Origin: Aradus depressus
Taxonomy: Eukaryota; Arthropoda; Insecta; Hemiptera; Aradidae
Assembly: GCA_963662175.1 (NCBI GenBank)
Contig: OY759221.1
Location: 18,814,027-18,878,026, forward strand
DNA length: 64,000 nt
Reading direction: 5' to 3'
Each line of letters begins with the position of its first letter. The stretch's first letter is position 1. A program made the position numbers and the translations under genes. The notes below the pieces were generated by a model. The model was given only the letters and a program-made list of their open reading frames with translations, was not told where the DNA came from and did no database searches. Shown piece by piece: positions 34,494 through 44,364 of the stretch.

Positions 34494-34636
34494 TATATTT
34501 TATATATCTTGTGAAATAGACAATATTTAAAAAACACTCGTGTTTTCTTTATAATTTATTAAGTGTTTCACAATCTCTCTGCAAAAATGTTAAATATCTA
34601 TAAGAGATAAGACTCCAGTCTTATCTCTTATACTTT

Positions 34637-34672
34637 TGGCTGAGGATGGTAGAAATACCGAAAGTACCACCA
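34637..34672 (+). ncRNA. Hammerhead ribozyme (outer right arm)
   Basis: UGG; CUGAGGA; GGUA-GAAA-UACC; GAAA; AGUACC; then ACCA. Core boxes intact, last stem III pair lost. Confidence 0.65.
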
Positions 34673-34759
34673 TGTATATATATTCTGTGAAATTAGACAA
34701 TACCACAAATAAACGAGTTTTATTTCATTCAAGTTCAAAAAATAATAAATGACCAACTA

Positions 34760-35060
34760 TAAAATTGGTCGAAATCGGACAACAATTATGACCACTTTAC
34801 TTCGGGGCCTAAGTACAATTTACAAGATACCGATTATATTTATTATCTAATTAAAAATCTTTTCAAGCAAAATTTGTAGAGAAAACTAAAATACACATTT
34901 TATATTAATAAGATTCTTTGTAAGTCAACCAGTTTTTGAGAAACACGCAAAAACGTCCTGAAATGTCGTTTTGAATTTTGAATATTTTTAGACGTTTCCT
35001 TGATTTATCCAAAAACGGTTTATCGTGTCAAAAAATTGGTTCTTACCAAAAATGTTCCTT
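34760..35060 (-). repeat. Family R copy, inverted
   Basis: Contains, inverted, the family words GTTTCCTTGATTTATCCAAA and TTGGTTCTTACCAAAAATGT. Diverged. Confidence 0.55.
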
Positions 35061-35139
35061 ATTGAATCGCAAATGTGTCCACAGATTAAATAAATTTCCA
35101 TAGGAATTTCAAAATAATGTTTAAATTGTTACGTGAATT

Positions 35140-36260
35140 ATGTGATGTGGCCATTACAGAACTCACTATCACTTCCTCTGCTCAAAATTATTTCATAATG
35201 ACATTACTGAGTGTAAGAAATTGCGCGAGAAGACAGATGGAAGACATCTGTACTAGGACCCAGGTTTGTAACTGGAGTTGAAGCTATTTACATGTACAAA
35301 CAGAAGTTTAGTTGTTGATTCTCATTAGGGTTGGAGCATCGAGTTGGCTACAAGGTGAAGAATAAGGAACACAAAACCTGACAAGAACTTAGTTCTTTTG
35401 GAGTACTCAAAACTTGCATCCTCACTGAATGCATAATTCAACTGAATATGAAGTGCAAATCTTCTCCAGGGAAGTTGTACAATTGGAGTCAAGAATTTTC
35501 AACGGTAAATTTTGAGGGAGAAAATTCTACAACAGTTTGAGCAATTAAATTTATACTAATGATTCTATGAAATATAAATGTGGCTAATACAGGTCTTTCT
35601 TATACCAACCACGCTTAAAGTTCACTCTCTCTCCCCTCGCCTTCATGGAAATCATTTCATTTCATTCGTCTCATGTACAACGTAATCCAGAGATTAGACC
35701 AAGTGTGGTATAACAAAGTCCGTCAATGGACACAGCACTTATATTTAATTTTTATAATTTTTCCATATTCAAAGTTCGTTGCTAAGAATGACTATTTAAT
35801 CATTACTTATATATATTCCTTTTAGACATTTAGTTTACATTCTTCGGGCCGCTACAACTTTTGTCATATTGATCCTATCTTAAATCTGAGGACTTACCAG
35901 CGATTGGAAATTTTATAAGGAACAGTTTTGGTAAGATTACATTTTTCGTTCAAAATAAATGTTTTCGAGTAAAGCAAGGAAACGTATATGTGTTTCATAA
36001 CAACATTTCAGGATGGTTTTCAGAAGGGATCTCGGAAACCGGACGACCTGTAAAAAATTGTATTTCATATAAATTAGGTATTCTCTACAAATATTACTTG
36101 AAAAGATTTTGATTAGGTCATAAACATAAGCTGTATCTTGTAAAATTAGGCTGTATGTTCTCAATTTTTTTTTATTTCGGCCAAAATCTAATCAGACCTA
36201 GGTTAGAACATGTAACCCCTTCATTCCAAATTTCAAGTTCATAGATCAAGAATAATTAAT
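35140..36260 (+). repeat. Family R copies, one near full length
   Basis: A left-end scrap at 35140-35200 and a longer copy from 35585 (GTGGCTAATACAGGTCTTTC) to 36250 (CATTCCAAATTTCAAGTTCA). The sequence between them is unassigned. Confidence 0.6.
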
Positions 36261-36505
36261 TTTTTCAAAAGTTAATTATTTCAATTGTTATGTAACAGTA
36301 GATGATTCTCAGTTTACTCACTGAAGCACCGACCACAATAGACCCGGCCGAGCGGAAAGCCAATTTTATCGATCGAATTTCAATTAGGCTTTATTATATA
36401 GGAATTCCACTGATATCGCAAAAAGTGGGCCATACTTATCGGCAAAAATGTCAATTGGCATTTGCAAGGATACTTGGGAGAGATTATATCTTATGAGAGA
36501 GAGGG

Positions 36506-36826
36506 CGCCGGTAGCTCAGTGGTAAGCGTGCTTGCCTTCTGAGCTCAAGTGGGTTCGAAACCCGATTGAGTTACTTAGTTTATTTTATATGAGAGGTCAA
36601 ATAAACTTAAGCATGTCGTCCTTCGGATGATGGTCTCGAGTCTGAACGATGTCAGGTACTCGTTAAAGACCCTTGCCCTAGATGAATAAAAATTTAGGGT
36701 AGGCAAAATTTAGGACTTCCACAGTAGAGTCGGGCTCATGACCACCAGAATGACGAAAGAGCGCTCTAGTAGTAGGCGATATAACCTCATAGTTAAAGCC
36801 TGGGCATGGGTCATAATAACTAACAA
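36506..36826 (+). mobile_element. SINE family S1, near full-length
   Basis: GCGCCGGTAGCTCAGTGGTA head, B box GGGTTCGAAACCCG, full body and CATGGGTCATAATAACTAAC tail. Faces another S1 copy 40 bp away. Confidence 0.85.
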
Positions 36827-36865
36827 AAACTTATGGGAGAGATCAACCATCAACCCCGGATCAAC

Positions 36866-37147
36866 TCATGCCCGGGCTTCAACAGCTAGGCCTTATCGCC
36901 TACTACCAGAGTGCTCTTTCCTCGTTTTGGTGGAAATTAGCCGAAGTCCTCAATTTTGCCGGGTTTATTCACTTAGAGTCTTTCACGAGTACATACTTGA
37001 TACTGGACCATCGCTTAACATCCCATCCGAAGGACTGCGTGCTCTAGGTTTCTTTCACCTAGAGAAAAAAACCTAAGGGCCTCGGCCGGGTTTCGAACCC
37101 GCGATCTTTAGCTCAGAAGACAAGCACGCTACCTCTGAGCTACCGGC
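36866..37147 (-). mobile_element. SINE family S1, tail-to-tail with previous copy
   Basis: Minus-strand copy with complete head (GGTAGCTCAGAGGTAGCGTG) and B box. The hairpin is altered to TTTCTCTAGGTGAAAGAAA. Together with 36506-36826 it makes a large imperfect inverted repeat. Confidence 0.8.
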
Positions 37148-37479
37148 CCCCTCAATTTTATTAGATATTTATTTGTCTTTAAACAGAGAACTTTATATGA
37201 TATTTTAACAATGTTTTATTGATGTATGTATGTTATTTTTCAAAAAAAAAAAATCATGAATAAACAACATTTAAAAAAAAAATCATGAATAAACAACATT
37301 TTAAAAAAAAATCATTCTTTTGTGTTTTTCCCATTCTTGAAAAAACTCACTTTTTTTTCATGTTTGTGATTCAGAAATTTGGTTTACCCCCGAGTTCTGA
37401 CTTAGCAAAAAAATATATACATATTTTTTTTTTTAAATCAAGCGAACGCCTAAAAAGAGGAAAAAGGGTTGGAAAATAT

Positions 37480-37575
37480 AGACTCCCAAAGAGTAGAGTC
37501 GGGCTCACGTCCTTTCGTCGCTCTGGTAGTAGGCGATATGACCTCGTAATCAAAGCCCGGGCATGAGCAACAATA
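37480..37575 (+). mobile_element. SINE family S1, 3' end only
   Basis: GAGTAGAGTCGGGCTCACGT to CCCGGGCATGAGCAACAATA. Confidence 0.65.
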
Positions 37576-37789
37576 ACTAACTTTATTATTCATTTTTGAA
37601 ATAAATATATTTTACAACTTGAAGTGGCCATGCTAGCTGTTATAATTAAAGTGTTGAAACGTCAGGAAAAGTTACTAAAAGACCCTTCACAAATTTGAAT
37701 TGCAAATTGGAATGTGATTCCAATAACGAATCAGCTCTTAAATATTATTTCATGGAAATGTACATACTTAGGTATTCAGAGCTCTGTGG

Positions 37790-38430
37790 TAATGTGGGGG
37801 AAAAAATTGGGATAAAAAGCAGCAGTGATGTTGAACATCAACAATTACTTAGTAACAATAAACAGAATTTCCCTTTAAATGAACAAAAAGAGTGAAAAAA
37901 AAAAAAAAGTGGAGAAAAATAGGGATAAAAAGCAGCAGCGATGTTTAACATCAACAATTACTTAGTAACAATAAACAGAATTTGCCTTTAAATGAACAAA
38001 GAGTGAAAAAAGAAAAAGTGGAGAAAAATATGGATAAAAAGCAGCAGTGATGTTGGACATCAACATTTACTTAGTTACAATAAACAAGATTTCCCTTTAA
38101 ATGGACTTTAAAAGTGGAGAAAAATAGGGATAAAAAGCAGCAGCGATGTTTAACATCAACAATTACTTAGTAACAATAAACAGAATTTGCCTTTAAATGA
38201 ACAAAGAGTGAAAAAAGAAAAAGTGGAGAAAAATATGGATAAAAAGCAGCAGCGATGTTGAACATCAACAATTACTTAGTAACAATAAACAAGATTTCCC
38301 TTTAAATGAACAAAGAGTAACAGAAGAAAAAGTGGAGAAACATAGGGATAAAAAGCAGCAGTGATGTTGAACATCAACTTAGTAACAAAAAACAGAATTT
38401 CCCTTTAAAATATACAAAGATTGAAAAAAG
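37790..38430 (+). repeat. Tandem array, about 110-bp unit, 6 copies
   Basis: Each unit holds GGATAAAAAGCAGCAGTGAT, GAACATCAACAATTACTTAG and AATTTCCCTTTAAATGAACA. Unit length varies from about 97 to 113 bp through indels. Not coding. Confidence 0.9.
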
Positions 38431-38469
38431 AGAAGAAACATTTGGGTCCATGAAGTTAATCAAAATGGA

Positions 38470-38600
38470 CAAGAAAAAGAATTAATCAATTAGCTTTTCG
38501 ATCCACGCCCTTCAAAACTAGTCGACCGTTTGAGCTAATATTCAACAGTTGACTTACATAGGGGCTCTAAAATCCTTTTTAGACAATTAATCGTTACCAT
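38470..38600 (-). mobile_element. Family T right-end fragment
   Basis: GAATTAATCAATTAGCTTTT to GACTTACATAGGGGCTCTAA. The terminal hairpin itself is lost. Confidence 0.6.
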
Positions 38601-39020
38601 GAAACCCTGAGACATTTGCGCGAGGCTATGAGGAGAACTTGAGCAGTGGTGAAGTGGGGAGTGAATGCTGCTGCCGAAACTCAAGAGACCCTTAAAAGGG
38701 CAGAGATTTCACTCAACTGAAGATATTAAAGAAAAATCGCTGGAGGAGCTGAACAGCATTCCAGAAGATGAGTTCTCACGGTCCTCCAGCGATGGGAAAA
38801 GAGTATAGCTTCGCAAGGGGTTTACTTTGAAGGCGGATCCAATAACTAGTAAACTGTTTTAATAAATTCAAAAAAATCAGTGCTGGAACTAGTACATCAT
38901 TTTTTTTGAAAATTATCTACCATATATAGATTGATTTCGCTCTTCCTGAACATTATTTTCCAAGAATATCTTATGGGTTCTACAGGAACTAGAATCACCA
39001 AACGGTACAAATATAGAATA
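38601..39020. other. Low-copy sequence, no assignable gene
   Basis: GCTGGAGGAGCTGAACAGCA and the inverted GTCCTCCAGCGA form a weak inverted pair near 38740-38785. No credible frame. Confidence 0.3.
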
Positions 39021-39023
39021 TAG

Positions 39024-39197
39024 AGAGGTCTGGTAATTGTGTTAACTCTCCAGGCCGGAGCCTCCTCTTCCAACGACAACAAACAGAAGGTGGTCTGGCT
39101 AAACAGACTGTTTGGACACACCAGTCTCCTGTCAGCTCTACCTAACTTTCTCAGGAAACCCTTTTACCAAGCCATGATTGTAAAGCAGCAGCAATGA
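39024..39197 (+). CDS. Candidate exon of an unidentified gene
   Basis: Open for 57 codons after an in-frame TAG that coincides with a possible acceptor (GAATATAG). It contains GLVIVLTLQAGASSSNDNKQ and WLNRLFGHTSLLSALPNFLR. The first part is hydrophobic like a signal peptide. The stop falls at the edge of a family T insertion, so the true 3' end may be displaced. Family not recognised. A minus-strand frame overlaps it. Confidence 0.3.
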   Translation, partial: RGLVIVLTLQAGASSSNDNKQKVVWLNRLFGHTSLLSALPNFLRKPFYQAMIVKQQQ

Positions 39198-39600
39198 ATC
39201 ACCAGCTATGTACTTCCCCAAACACGAATTAATCAATTAATTTTTCGCTCCTCCTCCAAAACAATTCGACCGTTTACGCTAATATTCAATAGTTGACTGA
39301 CATAAGAGTCTCCTAAATCCTCATACTAAACTTGGTGTCGTTAAATTCATTACATCGGCAGTTATTAGGGTTTTTGAATTGTGCCCCCTCGCCCGAACCC
39401 CCATTTCCATTTGACCGATATCGCTGAAATTTTGCAGGCTACGTCCTCATTGGGTTTTGACTTTAAATATGAAATTTCATGTCGATACATTCATTACATC
39501 GGCAGTTATTGGGGTTTTTGAGTAGAGCCTCCCTCTGATCTTCCCTTCTACCGATCCCAATGAAAATTAATAAGTGCCGACCTTTTTTGGGATCCCTGTT
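39192..39600 (-). mobile_element. Family T element, 3 units
   Basis: AATGAATCACCAGCTATGTA right end, then units with CATCGGCAGTTATTAGGGTT and CATCGGCAGTTATTGGGGTT. Left end missing. Confidence 0.75.
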
Positions 39601-39648
39601 TCTTTTTTCTTTTTTTTAGTTATTCACATTGATTTATAGGTTAGGTTT

Positions 39649-39908
39649 TATGACTCATGCCCGGGCTTTAACTATGAGGTCATATCGCCTACTACCAGAG
39701 CGCTCTTTCGTCACACATGAGCCCGACTCTACTGTGGGAGTCCTAAATTTTGCCTACCCTGAATTTTTATTCACCTAGGGTAGGGGTCTTTAACGAGTAC
39801 CTGACATCGTACAGGCTCGGGACCATCGCTTAACGTCCCATCCGAAGGACGGCGTGCTTAAGTTTATTTTACCTCCCAGATAAAATAAACTAAGGGCCTC
39901 GGCCGGGT
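39649..39908 (-). mobile_element. SINE family S1, head-truncated, TTAGG-type tail
   Basis: Begins (as tail) GGTTAGGTTTTATGACTCAT and ends GGCCTCGGCCGGGTTTA inside the B box. The sequence is close to consensus, so it is young. Confidence 0.85.
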
Positions 39909-39909
39909 T

Positions 39910-40365
39910 TAGTAATAGATGTTGTATAGTATCTAATTTATAAGCTATATTGTTGTTTTGGCTTAACCAAAGTAAATATTATTATTATTATTATTAACAA
40001 TTGTTTATAGGGAACTAATTATTATCTCGAGTAACTGAAACCGCAGAACTATATACTATTGTTAACGCAATAACCAGAGAACAATTTAACATGGGGAAGT
40101 GGGTATTGGTTCTGTTGGTAGATTGGAGCAACTAAATAGTTGGGTTCTGGTCGCAAGTTAGCAAGACAAATGAAGGGTTTAGTTGGTACGTCAGAGCAGA
40201 GGGAACCGCAATGAATCACAGAGGCCAACTAAATGTAACCGTTATTATTCCCTGGCAAGCACTAACCTCACTTTCAGATAACCTAGGAGTAGGTGGCAGC
40301 GGACAGTCATGCGGTTCGAAAATCAACCGAGATCTATGAGCATTGTGGTAAATAAATTTACTCAT
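39910..40365. other. No gene seen
   Basis: Contains a short (TTA)n run at about 39978-39995 and otherwise unassigned single-copy-looking DNA. Confidence 0.4.
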
Positions 40366-40367
40366 GC

Positions 40368-40585
40368 CCGGGCTTTAACTATGTCATATCGCTGTTTCCT
40401 CGCTCTGATGAACATGAGCCCGACTCTACTCTGGGCTCTATCCGACTCTATTCACTTTGGGTTGGGGTCTTTAACGAGTACCTGACACCGTACAGGCTCG
40501 GGACCATTCGAAGGACGGTGTTCTCAAGGTTTTTTTACTTCCCAGATAAAAAACCTAAGGGCCCTAGCCGGGTTTCAGACCCGCG
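40368..40585 (-). mobile_element. SINE family S1 with deletions
   Basis: ACTCATGCCCGGGCTTTAAC to GGGTTTCAGACCCGCGAAC. The hairpin variant is AGGTTTTTTTAC / ATAAAAAACCT. It abuts the palindrome that starts at 40588. Confidence 0.8.
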
Positions 40586-40865
40586 AACTCTGTTATCCAC
40601 ATCCCTCCATTTTAATGGGGCAGGGGAGGCCGCGGGGGCTTGAGTGATCTCCCCTGCCTACTCGCCCCGCCAATCACTGTTAAGCTACAATGTAATTCAA
40701 ATATTTGATTGTAAGGAAAACAAAACGTAATTGATTAATTCGTAATGGGGAAGAACATAGCTAGTGATTCACAGACTACTGTTTTCAATCGTATTTATAT
40801 TTTATATTTATTATTGTTTTATTTAATTTATTCATTTGTTTTTTGAATTATGTTATTTTGTTCAT

Positions 40866-40927
40866 CAGATTTCCTGATGAGAACAACTTCGAAAGCCGGC
40901 TAGCATAAAATAAATTAATGAAATCTG
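40866..40927 (+). ncRNA. Hammerhead ribozyme (AGCCGGCU stem III)
   Basis: CUGAUGA at 40874-40880; short stem II GAA / UUC; GAAA; self-complementary AGCCGGCU; cleavage expected after A. Stem I starts with G-C and can continue through CAGAUUUC (40866) pairing with GAAAUCUG (40920) across a large internal loop. The 63.6-kb relative keeps CAGA and UCUG at the same places. Confidence 0.7.
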
Positions 40928-41005
40928 TGGGAGATCACACCATATCTGAAAGAAAGGGGTCTGTCGGAGTTGTCTTAACATACCCATTGCGGATGCAATT
41001 TCCCA

Positions 41006-41067
41006 CAGATTTCATTAATTTATTTTATGCTAGCCGGCTTTCGAAGTTGTTCTCATCAGGAAATCTG
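41006..41067 (-). ncRNA. Hammerhead ribozyme (AGCCGGCU stem III)
   Basis: Mirror of 40866-40927 in the other arm, with identical core. Confidence 0.7.
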
Positions 41068-41558
41068 ATGAACAAAATAACATAATTCAAAAAACAAATG
41101 AATAAATTAAATAAAACAATAATAAATATAAAATACAAATACGATTGAAAACAGTCGTCGGTGAATCACTAGCTATGTTCTTCCCCATTACGAATTAATC
41201 AATTACGTTTTGTTTTCCTTACAATCAAATATTTGAATTACATTGTAGCTTAACAGTGATTGGCGGGGCGAGTAGGCAGGGGGGATCACTCAAGCCCCCG
41301 CGGCCTGCCCCATTAAAATGGAGAGATGTGGATAACAGAGAGGGGTCTCGAAGATTTTATTTTATCTTTATTATTATGTTTTATGTTTATGTTTATTATT
41401 ATTTAAATTTAATATTTTCTCTTTGTTTTGTATATATTATATTATTTGCATATAGAGCATTATTATTTTGTTATGTAGAATTTTTTTTTTTTACCTCATA
41501 TTTTGTACATAACCATATGCTTTCGATGTATATATTTTTTTATTATTTAGGTTAGATT

Positions 41559-41891
41559 TTATGACTCATGCCCGGGCTTTAACAACGAGGTCATATCGCC
41601 TACTACCAAAGCGCTCTTTCGTCACTCTGGTGGACATGAGCCCGACTCTACTGTGGGAGTCCTAAATTTTGCCTACCCTAAATTTTTATTCACCTAGGGT
41701 AGGGGTCTTTAACGAGTACCTGACATCGTACAGCCTCGGGACCATCGCTTAACGTCCCATCCGAAGGACGGCATGCTTAAGTTTATTTTACCTCCCAGAT
41801 AAAATAAACTAAGGGACTCGGTCGGGCTACGAACCCACGACTTTGATCTCAGAAGTCAAGCACGCATACCACTGAGCTACCGGCGCCCTCT
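41559..41891 (-). mobile_element. SINE family S1, full-length
   Basis: Complete from GAGGGCGCCGGTAGCTCAGT (head, minus strand) to the tail ATAAAATCTAACCTAAA at the plus-strand left edge. Flanked by T-rich words on both sides, which may be a fuzzy duplication. Close to consensus. Confidence 0.9.
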
Positions 41892-42111
41892 TTTTTTATT
41901 TATGTTTTTTTTCTTATTTATGTTTTTTTTATAATTATTTTCTTTTTGTTTATTATTTATATCTTTTATATATTATTTTATAAATTTAATTTATCATTCT
42001 TTTCTTCTTTTTTATTTTTATTTATTTATTTATTTTTTTAATGTATCATTCTTCAAATTTTCTTACGGTTTATACCGATTGTAAATATTAAAAATTTAAA
42101 AAAAAAAAATA

Positions 42112-42475
42112 TTGGGGCTTCTGAATGCTCATACTAAATTTTATGTCGATACAATAATTACATTGGCAGTTATTAGGGTATTTGAGTCGAGCCTTTGTTC
42201 TCTGATAACTCTTCCACTGAAAATTGATAGTCCTTAAAGGGATTTTTTTGTCAATACATTCATCACAACTGCAGTTATCGTGTTAAGCCTCCCCATCCAT
42301 TTAGCTGATTTGGATGAGCTAAAAAACAATTCGTATCGATATATTCACTCCATCAGGAGTTATCGAGTTCACAGACATATTTTTTTTTTTTTTTTTTTTT
42401 TTATCATGACGTTGACTCCGCATTGAATTTTTGACCGAGTACATAATTTCCCCTATACTATAGCTAGACGTCGGA
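42112..42475 (-). mobile_element. Family T element with long T run
   Basis: Two to three units, a T run of about 23 at 42380-42402 and the left hairpin region CCCCTATACTATAGCTAG. Right end missing. Confidence 0.65.
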
Positions 42476-42884
42476 CATTATTAGTCTCTGAAAAGGATGA
42501 TTTGAATAAACATCAGGAGAATCGGTGAAACAATTGATTTGAGGGTAAATGAGGAAAGTGGACAGGTACATGACATGATGAAGTGGAATACTCCATTAAT
42601 GGGGACATGTTAAAGTTAACGATGGGAGACATAAACATGACACTCATGAGGGGTGGTTGTGAACACTTCCGATTTGTAAACTTTCACGTAGTCATGAGCA
42701 AACTCATGGTCTTGCAATCATAGCAGTGCTTGGTTTTTGCTCATCACTTGTTATTGTTATTTTTTTTCTCTATTTTCGATATTTCAAGCATTTTCTCAAT
42801 TGTTTTAAACAAGAGCTTTCCCATTAAGTACTTCTATTCTTCAAATTTTCACTAGTCGAGCATATCTTAAAAATCTCGCCAGCC

Positions 42885-43310
42885 CCGACACTCACGACAG
42901 TTCGATGTTCCAAAACCACAGAAAAGCAGCACTAATAACCATTCATCCAACCTTGAGGTGTCTGCGAACATGATAAATCACGACAGTATGATGTTCCAAA
43001 CCACAGAAACGCAGCACTAACCACTCATCCAACCTTGATGTGTCTGCGAACATCACACTCACGACAGTACGATGTTCCAAACCACAGAAAAGCAGGACTA
43101 ACTAACCACTCACCCAACCTTGAGGTGTCTGCGAACATCATACTCACGACAGTACGATGTTCCAAACCACAGAAAAGCAGGACTAGCCACTCATCCAACT
43201 TTGAGGTGTCTGTGAACATCACACTCACGACAGTACGATGTTCCAAACCACAGAAAAGCAGGACTAACAACCACTCATCCAACCTTAAGGTGTCTGCCAA
43301 CATAACTCCG
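42885..43310 (+). repeat. Tandem array, about 84-bp unit, 5 copies
   Basis: Unit: CACGACAGTACGATGTTCCA, AACCACAGAAAAGCAGGACT, AACCACTCATCCAACCTTGA, GGTGTCTGCGAACAT. Open frames on both strands here are repeat artefacts. Confidence 0.9.
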
Positions 43311-43650
43311 GAAAAAATGAATGTATTGTCACAACATTTTATATGATGACAACAGCTATTGATCTTCATCTAAATCGGCCAAAGGGAAGCAAGGAATTAG
43401 GAGAGAGGTTTAATACTCTGTTTAATAACTGCTGTTGTAATGTATATTGACACGAAATACAAGGACGACATCTATTATTTTTCAGTGGAATCAGCCAAAG
43501 AGGAGAGGGGGTGAGGGGGAGCTTTTATTTTTTCGTGAAATCGGTCGAAGGGAGGAGGAACTAAAGAAGAGAGACTCGAAGTAAATACCCTAAATAACTT
43601 CCAATTAATTCGTGCTGTGGAAGTATATAGACGGTGATTCACCAACTTTT
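43305..43650 (+). mobile_element. Family T element
   Basis: Internal units starting CCGGAAAAAATGAATGTATT and a right end GGTGATTCACCAAC followed by a T run. The next copy follows in opposite orientation. Confidence 0.7.
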
Positions 43651-43762
43651 TTTTTCACATTTGGAATCAGAAGATCGGAAAACATAAAATTCCGTTGAAA
43701 ACTCCGCATCGAATTTCTGGCCGATTACATAACTTCCCCTATACTTCGTATATCTGGCGACG
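43651..43762 (-). mobile_element. Family T left-end fragment, inverted
   Basis: CATTTGGAATCAGAAGATCG to CTTCCCCTATACTTCGTATA. It directly abuts the plus-strand copy through its T run. Confidence 0.7.
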
Positions 43763-44079
43763 TAAAGTGTGTCTTTTCATAGCGTCATGTAAGAGACACC
43801 CCAATTTGACTTTGTTTCTTTCACACATGGCCAAATAAAAGATACAAAGCTCTCAAGCCCTTTGATAAATATTCAAACTCCTGTATTGTCTAACAAAAAC
43901 CCGAGGACATACTGGCAAAAAACACATTTATTTTTCAGCTTTGACTTTTTTTTTTTTTTTTTTTAAACATTACACCATTTTTGACAATCCTGTAGCGTTT
44001 GTTTCATTTCAAAGGAAGCACTTAAAAGTAGAGAAATGTCTGAAAATTTCAAGAAATATATCCTTGAAGAAGATAGATG

Positions 44080-44205
44080 GAGTCGACAGTATCTTTTCAA
44101 TGTTAAAGGAAGTCGAGGCTCTGTCGTGTAAATAAAAAAACTCAGTATTTGGCCAACGTTTCTGAAACTATTTATTTTCTTCTTCAGGTCCTAACAGAAT
44201 ATAAC
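44080..44205 (-). mobile_element. Family H, half element (55-kb subfamily)
   Basis: Shares GAGTCGACAGTATCTTTTCA and TCTGTCGTGTAAAT with the element at 55.3-55.7 kb. Only one arm is present. Confidence 0.6.
44151..44190 (-). ncRNA. Hammerhead motif (ACGU stem III), weak stem I
   Basis: CUGAAGA, stem II GAAA...UUUC, GAAAC, ACGU and GGCC present. One of three stem I pairs is mismatched and an extra base precedes GAAA. Confidence 0.5.
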
Positions 44206-44364
44206 AAATTATTAATTTTTTTATTTTTATTACAAACAATAAGATAACAAGAAAAGCATACATCTTAAAAGAGACAGAGAAAAAAAAAATAAATAAATAA
44301 AAATTATATCTTCAAGAGACATTTTTATATATTTTATTTATGTTTTCCTGGTCTATATGTTTTC

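Larger units (their letters stand above)
34322..34610. mobile_element. Nested family H element, 12-bp duplication
   Basis: TATAAGAGATAA at 34322-34333 and 34599-34610. Arms about 34334-34431 and 34458-34560, tail on the right with CACAATCTCTCTGCAAAAAT. It is inserted in the loop of the older element, giving a clear relative age. Confidence 0.8.
33491..34747. mobile_element. Family H element with two nested insertions
   Basis: AAAAAATAATA is duplicated at 33491-33501 and 34737-34747. The element starts TGAAAACTGACATTATTGCA (family tail). Its outer arms (GACTTGAATGAAACAAAACT / inverse) enclose two younger insertions: a pogo-like MITE in the left arm (33604-34273) and a second family H element in the loop (34334-34598). 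Removing both restores a palindrome of about 300 bp. Confidence 0.8.
40588..41340. mobile_element. Chimeric 753-bp palindrome with hammerheads
   Basis: Arms 40588-40932 and 41000-41340 with a 67-bp spacer, nearly identical. From outside in, each arm contains about 100 bp of unassigned GC-rich DNA (GCCGCGGGGGCTTGAGTGAT), a family T right end (ATTGATTAATTCGTAATGGG), AT-rich filler and a family H hammerhead. Two unrelated repeats are mirrored together, so the inverted duplication arose after they had become neighbours. Confidence 0.85.

Noticed and set aside
43025..43369. Overlapping open frames on both strands
   Set aside because: Both follow the 84-bp tandem array; neither is supported by splice or start signals.
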